From NCBI GenBank assembly GCA_003141795.1, contig PLNO01000311.1:16595-23746 (forward strand): a stretch of DNA of 7,152 nt. Direction: 5' to 3'. Made by a program: the position numbers and the translations under genes. Origin of the DNA: Spirochaetaceae bacterium (GTDB taxonomy: Bacteria; Spirochaetota; Spirochaetia; SZUA-6; Fen-1364). Below, one piece after another: positions 1 to 6,217 of the stretch. Position 1 is the first letter of the stretch; every line of letters starts with the position of its first letter. Below the pieces are notes generated by a model. That model ran no database searches and was not told where the DNA came from. It saw only the letters and a program-made list of their open reading frames with translations.

Positions 1-1104
1 GCGCATGATTTCAACAACATCCTTACCGCCATGATCGGGTACTCGGATTTTCTCCTGGTCCGGCTCGGGAAGGAAAACCCTCTCTGCAGGGAAGTGGGGG
101 AGATCCGCAAAGCGGGATTTCGGGCGGCCTCACTCACGCAACAGCTCCTTGCTTTCGGACGCAGGCAGATTTTCCAGCTCCAGGTGGTTGATATGAACGC
201 CGTGGTGATGGGTATGCAGAAAATGCTTCAGCGGCTCATCAACGAAAGTATTTCCTTCGAGGCCAGCCTCGATCCCGAGCTCGGGAGGATACGCGTGGAC
301 TCGAGCCAGCTTGAGCAAATCCTGCTGAACCTCGTGGTCAATGCGAGCGATGCAATGCCCCGGGGGGGGAAGCTTCTGATTGAAACCGCAAATGTCGAGC
401 TCGACGAGACCTTCCTGCAGATGCACGCCGGCGTTCATCCCGGCCCGTATGTTCGACTTGTGGTCAGCGACAACGGCACCGGCATGGACCAGCAGACCAG
501 GGAGCACCTCTTCGAGCCGTTCTTCACCACAAAGGAGCAAGGCAAAGGTACAGGTCTCGGCCTCTCGATGGTTTTCGGCATCGTCAAACAGAGCGGCGGT
601 ACAATCTGGGTGTACAGCGAACTCGGGAAAGGGACGGCATTCAAGGTATATTTCCCTCGCGTCTACGAATCACCGCAGGAGGCCCCCCGCATGGAGACGG
701 ATGAGGGGCTACCGCGGGGATGTGAAACTGTTCTCGTGGTCGAAGACGAACTCATGATCCGGGAAATCATCAAGGTTACGTTGGACGAGCACGGCTTCAC
801 GACCCTTCTTGCGCAGAACGGGGAGGAGGCGTCCCGTGTCGCTGACGGATGCCGGGGGCCGATTCACCTCCTTCTCTGCGACGTTGTCCTTCCCGCCATG
901 AGCGGAAGGGAAGCAGCGAAAATGCTCACCCGGCACAGGCCGGAAATGCGGGTTCTCTATATGTCAGGGTACACGGCGAACGCCATCGTTCATCACGGTG
1001 TGCTGGACCCCGGGATTGCATTTCTTCAGAAGCCTTTTTCATCAGCGGTGCTTCTTGCGAAAGTACGTGAGGTGCTGAGTGCGGGCACGCCGCCCGCGGT
1101 ATGA
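1..1104 (+). CDS. Hybrid sensor histidine kinase, C-terminal part (HisKA - HATPase - receiver), 5' partial
   Basis: The frame is open from base 1 and leaves 367 residues, numbered here from the window edge. It begins in the middle of the H-box (AHDFNN), so the phospho-acceptor His is residue 2 and the sensory N-terminus lies upstream. The ATPase domain (about 105-215) shows the N-box (N110 to N114, followed by DAMP), the G1 box DNGTGMD (D157), an F-box FEPFFTTK and the G2 box GKGTGLGL (181-188). A receiver domain (about 242-355) follows, with acidic D249/E250, phospho-acceptor Asp294 in LLLCDVVLP, S322 in LYMSGYT and K344 in LQKPF. All catalytic residues seen are intact, so it should autophosphorylate and pass phosphate to its own receiver. 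There is no DNA-binding output domain, so a separate phosphotransfer partner or diguanylate/transcriptional output is expected elsewhere. The signal sensed cannot be known from this part. The stop is TGA at 1102-1104. An 8-G run at 362-369 lies inside the ATPase domain, and the reading frame is correct across it. Confidence 0.95.
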   Translation, partial: AHDFNNILTAMIGYSDFLLVRLGKENPLCREVGEIRKAGFRAASLTQQLLAFGRRQIFQLQVVDMNAVVMGMQKMLQRLINESISFEASLDPELGRIRVDSSQLEQILLNLVVNASDAMPRGGKLLIETANVELDETFLQMHAGVHPGPYVRLVVSDNGTGMDQQTREHLFEPFFTTKEQGKGTGLGLSMVFGIVKQSGGTIWVYSELGKGTAFKVYFPRVYESPQEAPRMETDEGLPRGCETVLVVEDELMIREIIKVTLDEHGFTTLLAQNGEEASRVADGCRGPIHLLLCDVVLPAMSGREAAKMLTRHRPEMRVLYMSGYTANAIVHHGVLDPGIAFLQKPFSSAVLLAKVREVLSAGTPPAV

Positions 1105-1249
1105 CGGGCTGCAGTCAGAATCCACCGCTCGTGCCAGGGCGGACGGCTGCCGGGACGTTCTCTGAATCGTAACCGACGAGATGCGCCGAGCGGAGCTTTG
1201 CTTCTACCGCTTCCCCTCGAAAGCCATTTCGCTGTAGACTGGTCGCCAT
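1105..1249. other. Intergenic gap between kinase and activase genes
   Basis: I see no gene and no terminator with a T-tract. A small stem (GCGGGC/GCCCGC, 1081-1086 with 1092-1097) lies just before the kinase stop, and a weak stem (AGCGG/CCGCT) lies around 1188-1213. An in-frame TAG at 1235-1237 limits the downstream gene to the ATG at 1250. A poor -10-like hexamer TAGACT (1235-1240) is the only promoter-like signal near that ATG, with no good -35. The activase may be transcribed from here or by read-through from the kinase gene. Confidence 0.4.
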
Positions 1250-4200
1250 ATGGACATTACGAACGCTCCCTCTCCGCCGCAGCGGGCAGTCGGCATCTGC
1301 CTCGGCGCATCAACTCTGTCGATCGTGGAGATCGAAACACGCGACGGGCAGACGCGTGTGCTCGACGTGTTCCAGGTCGACCACAGCGGCGATCCCAAAG
1401 GTGAGCTTGCCCGTCATCTGGACGGCATTGACCTCAACGGTGCGTACCTGGGCGCAACGGGAAGAAAGTTCAGGAAGATCCTCGCCATTCCGTCGATCAC
1501 GGAGCCGGAAGCCACGGAATACGCGTTTGCCCACGTGAACAGGGACAACACGAGCTACGATGCGATCGTCTCAGCAGGCGCGGAGAGCTTCATCGTCTAT
1601 CAGGTGGACCGCAAGGGAAAGATCGCGAGCGTGGGCTCGGGCAACAAATGCGCATCCGGCACGGGGGAGTTCTTCCTCCAGCAGATCAGGCGCATGAACG
1701 TCTCCGTCGAGGAGGCGGTCCGTCTGGCCCGTACATCGGAGCATCCGCACGAGCTCTCCGCCCGCTGCTCGGTCTTCTGCAAGTCGGACTGCACCCACGC
1801 GCTGAACAAGGGGGAGCCCATCGCCGACGTTGCGGCGGGGCTTGCGCGCATGCTCGTGAAGAAGATCGAGGAGCTCCTGGTGAAGGGCGGCGCACGGCGC
1901 GTCCTGCTCGCCGGGGGAACGACGCGCAACGACGTCGTCGTCGATTCCCTGCGGAAGTCCTTCGAGCGCGTCGACGTGCCGGAAGAGGCCCCGTACTTCG
2001 AGGCGCTTGGCGCCGCGCTGTGGGCAATGGAGACGCGTCAGGACAGCATCCCCTCGAAGGGGCACTATTACCGCGAGGCCGGCTCCTCGTTCGCGTTCCA
2101 CAAGCCCATTGCGGACTTCTCCCACATGGTGGACTTCAAGGAGATGCCCTTCGAGAAGGCAGCCGACGGGGATGAATGCATCGTAGGCCTCGACGTCGGT
2201 TCCACGACCACCAAAGCCGTGCTCTTCAGGACGAGGGACGAGACGATCCTCTCCTCCGTGTACCTTCGCACGAACGGCAATCCGATCAAGGCGTCCCGGG
2301 AATGCTACGCCTCCCTCGCAACCCAGCTGGGGGACACGCACGTCGACATCATCGGGCTCGGCGTGACCGGAAGTGGCCGCTACATCGCGGGGCTCCACGC
2401 GGGCACCGAGGGGATCATCAACGAGATCATCGCCCATGCGCGTGCCGCCGCGCATTTCGATCCGAGCGTGGACACGATCTACGAGATCGGCGGGCAGGAC
2501 GCGAAGTATACCTACCTCACGAACTCGGTGGCGTCGGACTATGCCATGAACGAGGCCTGCTCGGCGGGAACGGGCAGCTTCCTCGAAGAGTCGGCCCGCG
2601 AAACGCTGGGCATCCGCATGGAGGACATCGCCGAGATCGCCCTGAAGGCGACACGTCCGCCGAACTTCTCCGATCAGTGCGCCGCCTTCATCTCCTCCGA
2701 CATCAACACCGCCCTCCAGGAGGGGGTAAAGAGGGAGGATATCATCGCAGGCCTCGTGTACTCGGTCTGCATCAACTACGCCAACCGCGTCCGCGGCTCG
2801 CGGCACACGGGGGACACGGTCTTCATGCAGGGCGGCGTCTGCTACAACCGCGCCGTTCCCATCGCCATGGCAGGGCTCACCGGCAGGAGGATTGTCGTTC
2901 CTCCGCACCCGGGCATCATGGGCGCCTACGGCGTGGCCCTCGAAGCGAAGAACATGATCTCTCTCGGCATCATGCAGCGGGCACGTTTCGATCTCGCGGC
3001 GCTCGCCGCCCGGGAGGTGGAGTACGGGAAGAGCTTCGTCTGCCACGGGAAGCCCGAGAATTGCGACCGTAAATGCGAGATCGCGATGATCGGAGTGGAG
3101 GGCAAGAAGTTCCCCTTCGGCGGGGCGTGCAACAAGTACTACAACAGGATCAGGAACGTCCACTTCGAGGTCGCGGAGCACAACCACGTGGATACCCGGT
3201 CCACGCTCCTCTTCACCACTCACGCGCCGCAGCGCACCGACCTTCCCGCTGACGCGCCGACGGTCGGGATCAACCGCTCCTTCCATACGCACACCCTGTA
3301 CCCCTTCTACCACGCGTTTTTCACCGAGCTCGGCTGCAAGGTGATCCTCTCGGAGAAGGTGCGGCAGTCCGGCATCGACAAGGGCATGACGAGCTTCTGC
3401 CTCTCCGGCCAGATCGCGCTGGGCATGTTCGAGGACCTCCTCGAGAAGAGGCCCGACTACATCTTCATGCCGCAGATCAAGGAGATGCACGTTTCCGAGC
3501 AGGAGGAGTACCGCATCGAGTACCAGACCACCTGCATGTTCGTGCAGGGAGAGCCGTGGTACCAGAGGGCGACCTTCCTCCGGGACGCCATCAATCCGCC
3601 GAAGCTCATCGCCCCTGTGCTCAACTTCATGAGCGGCTTCGACGCAGAGGAGAAGCAGTTCATTGCGATCGCCAAGGACATGGGGTTCTCCGCGGAAGAG
3701 GGAGCGCGGGCGCATCGAGCCGCCCTGCAACGGCAGCACGATTTCTTCGCCGCAATGAAGGCTGAAGGCAGGCGCATCCTCGCCGAGGTGGAAAAAGACC
3801 CCGAGAGCATCGCCGTGGTCCTCTTCGGCAGGCCGTACAACGCTTTCACCGACGAGGCGAACAAGGGCGTGCCCTTCAAGTTCGCCTCCCGCGGCGTACG
3901 GATCATCCCCTACGATTTCCTCCCGTTCGAGGAGGAGGAGAACTTCCGCGACACCTACTGGGAGATGGGGCAGAAGATCATCAAGGCCGCCCGCATCGTG
4001 AAGCGGCACCCGCAGCTCTACGGGTGCTATCTCACGAACTTCCTCTGCGCGCTTGACTCCATGATGGTCCCCCATTTCAGGGATCTCATGAAGAGCAAGC
4101 CGTCCCTCACCCTCGAGGTTGACAGCCACACCGCCGACGCTGGGGTGAACACGCGCATCGAGGCGTTCCTCGACGTCGTGCGCAACTATACGAAGATCCG

Positions 4201-5611
4201 CCATCAGGTCATCGACTCCGATGAACCGCTCACACCGGCGCGCACGGAGGTGGACCAGACTGGGAAGGTCTCCTTCGTATCCTCCGACGGGAGCCGTCTG
4301 CCGGTGCGCGATCCCCGGGTCAAGGTGATCGTGCCATCGATGGGCAACCTCTTCACAGAGGGGATGGCGGCCGTATTCAGGGGGCTGGGCTGGCACGCGG
4401 AAGCGCTTCCCGTCTGCGACCGTGAGGCGCTCGACCTGGGCAGGTCGGTGACGACGAGCAAGGAATGCCTGCCGATCATCAACATCCTCGGGGAGATACA
4501 GAAATACCTCAAACACCGCACCGATCCCGATGAGAAGCTCGTCATCGCGATGGTGGATGCCGGCGGGTGTTGCAGGGTGGGACAGTACGAGATCCTGATC
4601 CGCACTCTCATAGAGAAGAAGAGGCTCCGCGACGTCGCGCTGCTGCTCCTCTCAAACGACGACGGCTACGCAGGCCTCGGCATCCGCTTCCGCCTTGGCG
4701 CCGTGAAGGCGATGTACGTTTCCGACGTCATGGACGACGTGCGCTCGGTGATCAAGGCGCTGGCCGTGGACAGGCCGTCCGCCATTGATGCGTTCGATGC
4801 CGAGACGCGGAAGCTTTTCGCAACGCTCGACGGTACGAATCCGCTCTCCCTTTACCGACAGCTCAGGAAAACGGTTGCCGAGCTTTCACGCATCGAGCTG
4901 CGCATGCCCGTTTCTGGGGCGAAGTACGTCGGCGTGGTCGGGGAGATATTCGTGCGGCGCGATCATTTCTCCCTCATGGGCATTCCCGAGCGCCTTGCCG
5001 AGCAGGGATTCGTGATGCTCGATGCGCCGGTGTCCGAGTGGGTGCGCTATACGGATTTCCTGAGGGACATCGGCATGTATACGGCGCAGCGCACGTTCAT
5101 CGGGACCGTGGAGGCCCTCCTCTCGGGGATCGTGCAGAACTACCACGAGCACAGGGTGAAGAAGATGCTCGCCCGGACGGGTCTCTACGAGTTCGAGAAG
5201 ATCGACATCAAGGGGTATCTCGACCACTCCACGCACTTCTTCCCGCTGCAGCTCACCGGGGAGCCCGGCCTCTCATCGGGCTCGGCCCTGCACCACTTCG
5301 TCGACAAGTACTGCGGCACGATCAGCGTCGGGCCCTTCGGGTGCATGAACTCGCGGATGACCGAGGCGGTGGCGACCGTGGAAATGACGACGGCGGGCAG
5401 GGAGAAAGCGGCGAAGAACGCCGGCCGGCTGATCGACCTCGGCGACATCAGGGCGAACGTCGACAGGCTCCCGTTCCTCAACGTGGAGCTGGACGGCAAC
5501 GTGTTCTCCCAGATCGAGGAGGCGCGCTTCGAGACCTTCCTCCTGCAGGCCAACAGGCTCGCTGAGCACATGGAGAAGCGAAAAGCGGGAAGAAAGCGGC
5601 CGTTGCCGTGA
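1250..5611 (+). CDS. Giant fused acyl-CoA dehydratase activase-related protein (two ASKHA modules + DUF2229 + HgdB-like regions)
   Basis: The protein has 1453 residues. ASKHA module 1 (about 14-265) starts with VGICLGAST and carries Cys134 in NKCASGTGEF, Cys173/177/181 in ARCSVFCKSDC and an AGG adenosine loop (221-223). Module 2 (about 312-575) is canonical: GLDVGSTTTK (D315), GGQDAK (414-419), Cys437 in EACSAGTG, Cys477 in DQCAAF and MQGGVCYN (526-533). In known activators of 2-hydroxyacyl-CoA dehydratases (HgdC type), two Cys about 39 residues apart hold a [4Fe-4S] cluster between ATPase subunits. Here the spacing is 39 and 40, so a pseudo-dimer within one chain is plausible. A Cys-rich stretch (C598, C605, C609, C627) precedes a DUF2229 region (about 671-880). 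HgdB-like sequence follows: VVLFGRPYN at 856-864, a second part from about 1026 with C1073 and the pair C1107/C1108, then C1355 and C1365. The expected role is ATP-driven supply of very low-potential electrons in the cytoplasm. The true partner of this family is not established, and no separate dehydratase subunits lie nearby. An in-frame TAG at 1235 makes ATG 1250 the only sensible start. No Shine-Dalgarno sequence is visible before it. Confidence 0.93.
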   Translation: MDITNAPSPPQRAVGICLGASTLSIVEIETRDGQTRVLDVFQVDHSGDPKGELARHLDGIDLNGAYLGATGRKFRKILAIPSITEPEATEYAFAHVNRDNTSYDAIVSAGAESFIVYQVDRKGKIASVGSGNKCASGTGEFFLQQIRRMNVSVEEAVRLARTSEHPHELSARCSVFCKSDCTHALNKGEPIADVAAGLARMLVKKIEELLVKGGARRVLLAGGTTRNDVVVDSLRKSFERVDVPEEAPYFEALGAALWAMETRQDSIPSKGHYYREAGSSFAFHKPIADFSHMVDFKEMPFEKAADGDECIVGLDVGSTTTKAVLFRTRDETILSSVYLRTNGNPIKASRECYASLATQLGDTHVDIIGLGVTGSGRYIAGLHAGTEGIINEIIAHARAAAHFDPSVDTIYEIGGQDAKYTYLTNSVASDYAMNEACSAGTGSFLEESARETLGIRMEDIAEIALKATRPPNFSDQCAAFISSDINTALQEGVKREDIIAGLVYSVCINYANRVRGSRHTGDTVFMQGGVCYNRAVPIAMAGLTGRRIVVPPHPGIMGAYGVALEAKNMISLGIMQRARFDLAALAAREVEYGKSFVCHGKPENCDRKCEIAMIGVEGKKFPFGGACNKYYNRIRNVHFEVAEHNHVDTRSTLLFTTHAPQRTDLPADAPTVGINRSFHTHTLYPFYHAFFTELGCKVILSEKVRQSGIDKGMTSFCLSGQIALGMFEDLLEKRPDYIFMPQIKEMHVSEQEEYRIEYQTTCMFVQGEPWYQRATFLRDAINPPKLIAPVLNFMSGFDAEEKQFIAIAKDMGFSAEEGARAHRAALQRQHDFFAAMKAEGRRILAEVEKDPESIAVVLFGRPYNAFTDEANKGVPFKFASRGVRIIPYDFLPFEEEENFRDTYWEMGQKIIKAARIVKRHPQLYGCYLTNFLCALDSMMVPHFRDLMKSKPSLTLEVDSHTADAGVNTRIEAFLDVVRNYTKIRHQVIDSDEPLTPARTEVDQTGKVSFVSSDGSRLPVRDPRVKVIVPSMGNLFTEGMAAVFRGLGWHAEALPVCDREALDLGRSVTTSKECLPIINILGEIQKYLKHRTDPDEKLVIAMVDAGGCCRVGQYEILIRTLIEKKRLRDVALLLLSNDDGYAGLGIRFRLGAVKAMYVSDVMDDVRSVIKALAVDRPSAIDAFDAETRKLFATLDGTNPLSLYRQLRKTVAELSRIELRMPVSGAKYVGVVGEIFVRRDHFSLMGIPERLAEQGFVMLDAPVSEWVRYTDFLRDIGMYTAQRTFIGTVEALLSGIVQNYHEHRVKKMLARTGLYEFEKIDIKGYLDHSTHFFPLQLTGEPGLSSGSALHHFVDKYCGTISVGPFGCMNSRMTEAVATVEMTTAGREKAAKNAGRLIDLGDIRANVDRLPFLNVELDGNVFSQIEEARFETFLLQANRLAEHMEKRKAGRKRPLP

Positions 5612-5617
5612 GGGAGT

Positions 5618-5673
5618 GATCCGCGGCAGAGGAGCTGGTTGACAACGGTCAGCGGTTGCCCTCCCCGCGGATC
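5618..5673. repeat. Inverted repeat in the convergent gap (possible bidirectional hairpin)
   Basis: GATCCGCGG (5618-5626) and CCGCGGATC (5665-5673) form a perfect 9-bp inverted repeat around a 38-base centre that can add a few more pairs (GAGG with CCTC, and a small CAAC/GTTG hairpin). It sits between the stop of the activase gene (5611) and the stop of the convergent DUF1893 gene (5681), where a two-way terminator is expected. Neither strand has a T-tract after the stem, so a classical intrinsic terminator is not supported. It could slow or block converging polymerases or protect the mRNA 3' ends. Confidence 0.4.
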
Positions 5674-5680
5674 CCGGTCT

Positions 5681-6097
5681 CTATACGGGAGTGCCGTCCG
5701 CCGCGCGGGGCCGCTGAGACGCAAGGGACTTTCGGGCTCGTTCAGCCAGGAGCGGGTAGGCTATTTCGGGGTCCGTGACCGTCCGCAAAAGGCCCTCAGT
5801 GGCACATTGGATTTCATCGACCAGCACGTCCCACGTGACCTGCGCTCCCGCCCGGTCCAGTACGTCCTTGCCCAGACGGCTCAGGAGGCCGGCATGCACC
5901 CTGCGGATTCCAAGCCTGACGATGAGAAAAGCGGATCCTCGTCCGACGACCTTGTCGCGGATTTCCCCCCTCGAGGGGTCGATCGACCTGTCGTGCAGGA
6001 ACGCCTCAAGATCGAAAAGGGGGTGAAGCCACTTCCCCGCGCTCGAAAAAACCACCTCGCCGCCCATGCGGAGCTCGAGAGAAATCTCTGATGCCAT
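5681..6097 (-). CDS. DUF1893 family protein (TM1506-like, deaminase-like fold)
   Basis: The protein has 138 residues when read from the ATG at 6097, which is about the size of the family. Family-like blocks are an N-terminal small beta segment (GGEVVFSS, 13-19), a PLFDL segment (26-30), the glycine-containing DKVVGRGSAFLIV helix region (48-60), then VDEIQCATEG with Cys98 and the C-terminal DPEIAYPLL (109-117). As I recall, the Thermotoga protein TM1506 has a cytidine-deaminase-like fold, but no enzyme activity is established, and I do not see the classical zinc motifs (HxE, PCxxC). The start is chosen because GGAAGG (6103-6108) lies 5 bases before this ATG and the family homology begins here. 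Upstream in-frame ATGs would add 29 residues unlike the family. There is no signal peptide or membrane segment. The gene is divergent from the Crp-corrinoid gene and convergent with the activase. The tail after about residue 123 is basic and low in similarity. Confidence 0.8.
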   Translation of the reverse strand: MASEISLELRMGGEVVFSSAGKWLHPLFDLEAFLHDRSIDPSRGEIRDKVVGRGSAFLIVRLGIRRVHAGLLSRLGKDVLDRAGAQVTWDVLVDEIQCATEGLLRTVTDPEIAYPLLAERARKSLASQRPRAADGTPV

Positions 6098-6116
6098 GTC
6101 GTCCTTCCGACGACAT
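6096..6116. repeat. Perfect 8-bp inverted repeat over the DUF1893 start (candidate operator or RNA hairpin)
   Basis: The halves ATGTCGTC (6096-6103) and GACGACAT (6109-6116) are perfectly complementary around a 5-base spacer, CTTCC. The element overlaps the start codon and ribosome binding site of the DUF1893 gene and touches its -10 hexamer. As DNA it looks like the binding site of a dimeric repressor. As RNA it would place the Shine-Dalgarno sequence in a hairpin loop, but only if transcription starts further upstream than the -10 at 6115-6120 predicts. Its odd spacing differs from classical Crp (N6) or Fnr (N4) sites. Confidence 0.55.
6103..6108 (-). promoter_or_regulatory. Ribosome binding site of the DUF1893 gene
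   Basis: Read on the minus strand the bases are GGAAGG, five bases before the ATG at 6097. This decides the start over two in-frame upstream ATGs. The site lies in the centre of the inverted repeat at 6096-6116. Confidence 0.6.
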
Positions 6117-6120
6117 AATA
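6115..6120 (-). promoter_or_regulatory. Candidate -10 element for the DUF1893 gene
   Basis: Read on the minus strand the hexamer is TATTAT, one mismatch from TATAAT. It predicts a transcript start near 6108 and a leader of only about ten bases that holds the ribosome binding site. The -35 position (about 6138-6143) has no good match, so the promoter may need an activator. Confidence 0.4.
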
Positions 6121-6183
6121 CACAAAACGGCGCCATCCGGCTCGGGAACTGTCGCGAATCCTGTATTCCGCAGAACGCGGGCA

Positions 6184-6192
6184 TGGTATAAT
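6184..6192 (+). promoter_or_regulatory. Extended -10 promoter of the Crp-corrinoid gene
   Basis: TGGTATAAT is a perfect TATAAT with the TGn extension just upstream. It predicts a start of transcription near 6199 and a leader of about 19 bases before the ATG at 6218. The -35 region 17 bases upstream (6164-6169, TATTCC) is weak, which is usual for extended -10 promoters. It stands out sharply in GC-rich surroundings. Confidence 0.7.
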
Positions 6193-6217
6193 CAGCGGGA
6201 CTTCAACGCAAAAAGAG

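Noticed and set aside
1081..1097. GC-rich hairpin at the end of the kinase gene as an intrinsic terminator
   Set aside because: The stem is only six base pairs, lies inside the coding sequence and has no T-tract after it.
1571..4516. A 981-codon open frame on the minus strand inside the activase gene
   Set aside because: It is codon-aligned with the activase frame, so its stops need TTA, CTA or TCA codons, which are rare in this GC-rich gene. The translation is rich in Arg, His, Glu and Asp, with no recognisable domain. The plus-strand protein has clear family motifs throughout.
5796..5811. A TGGCAC-N6-TTTC stretch resembling a sigma-54 site
   Set aside because: It lies inside the DUF1893 coding region, lacks the expected TTGC half, and points towards no gene start.
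5639..6091. A 150-codon plus-strand frame opposite the DUF1893 gene
   Set aside because: The minus-strand frame matches DUF1893 along its length and has a promoter and ribosome site. The plus frame has no recognisable features.
6098..6184. An N-terminal extension of the DUF1893 protein to the ATG at 6184 or the one at 6136
   Set aside because: The extra residues do not resemble the family, and the good ribosome site and -10 element lie just before the ATG at 6097.
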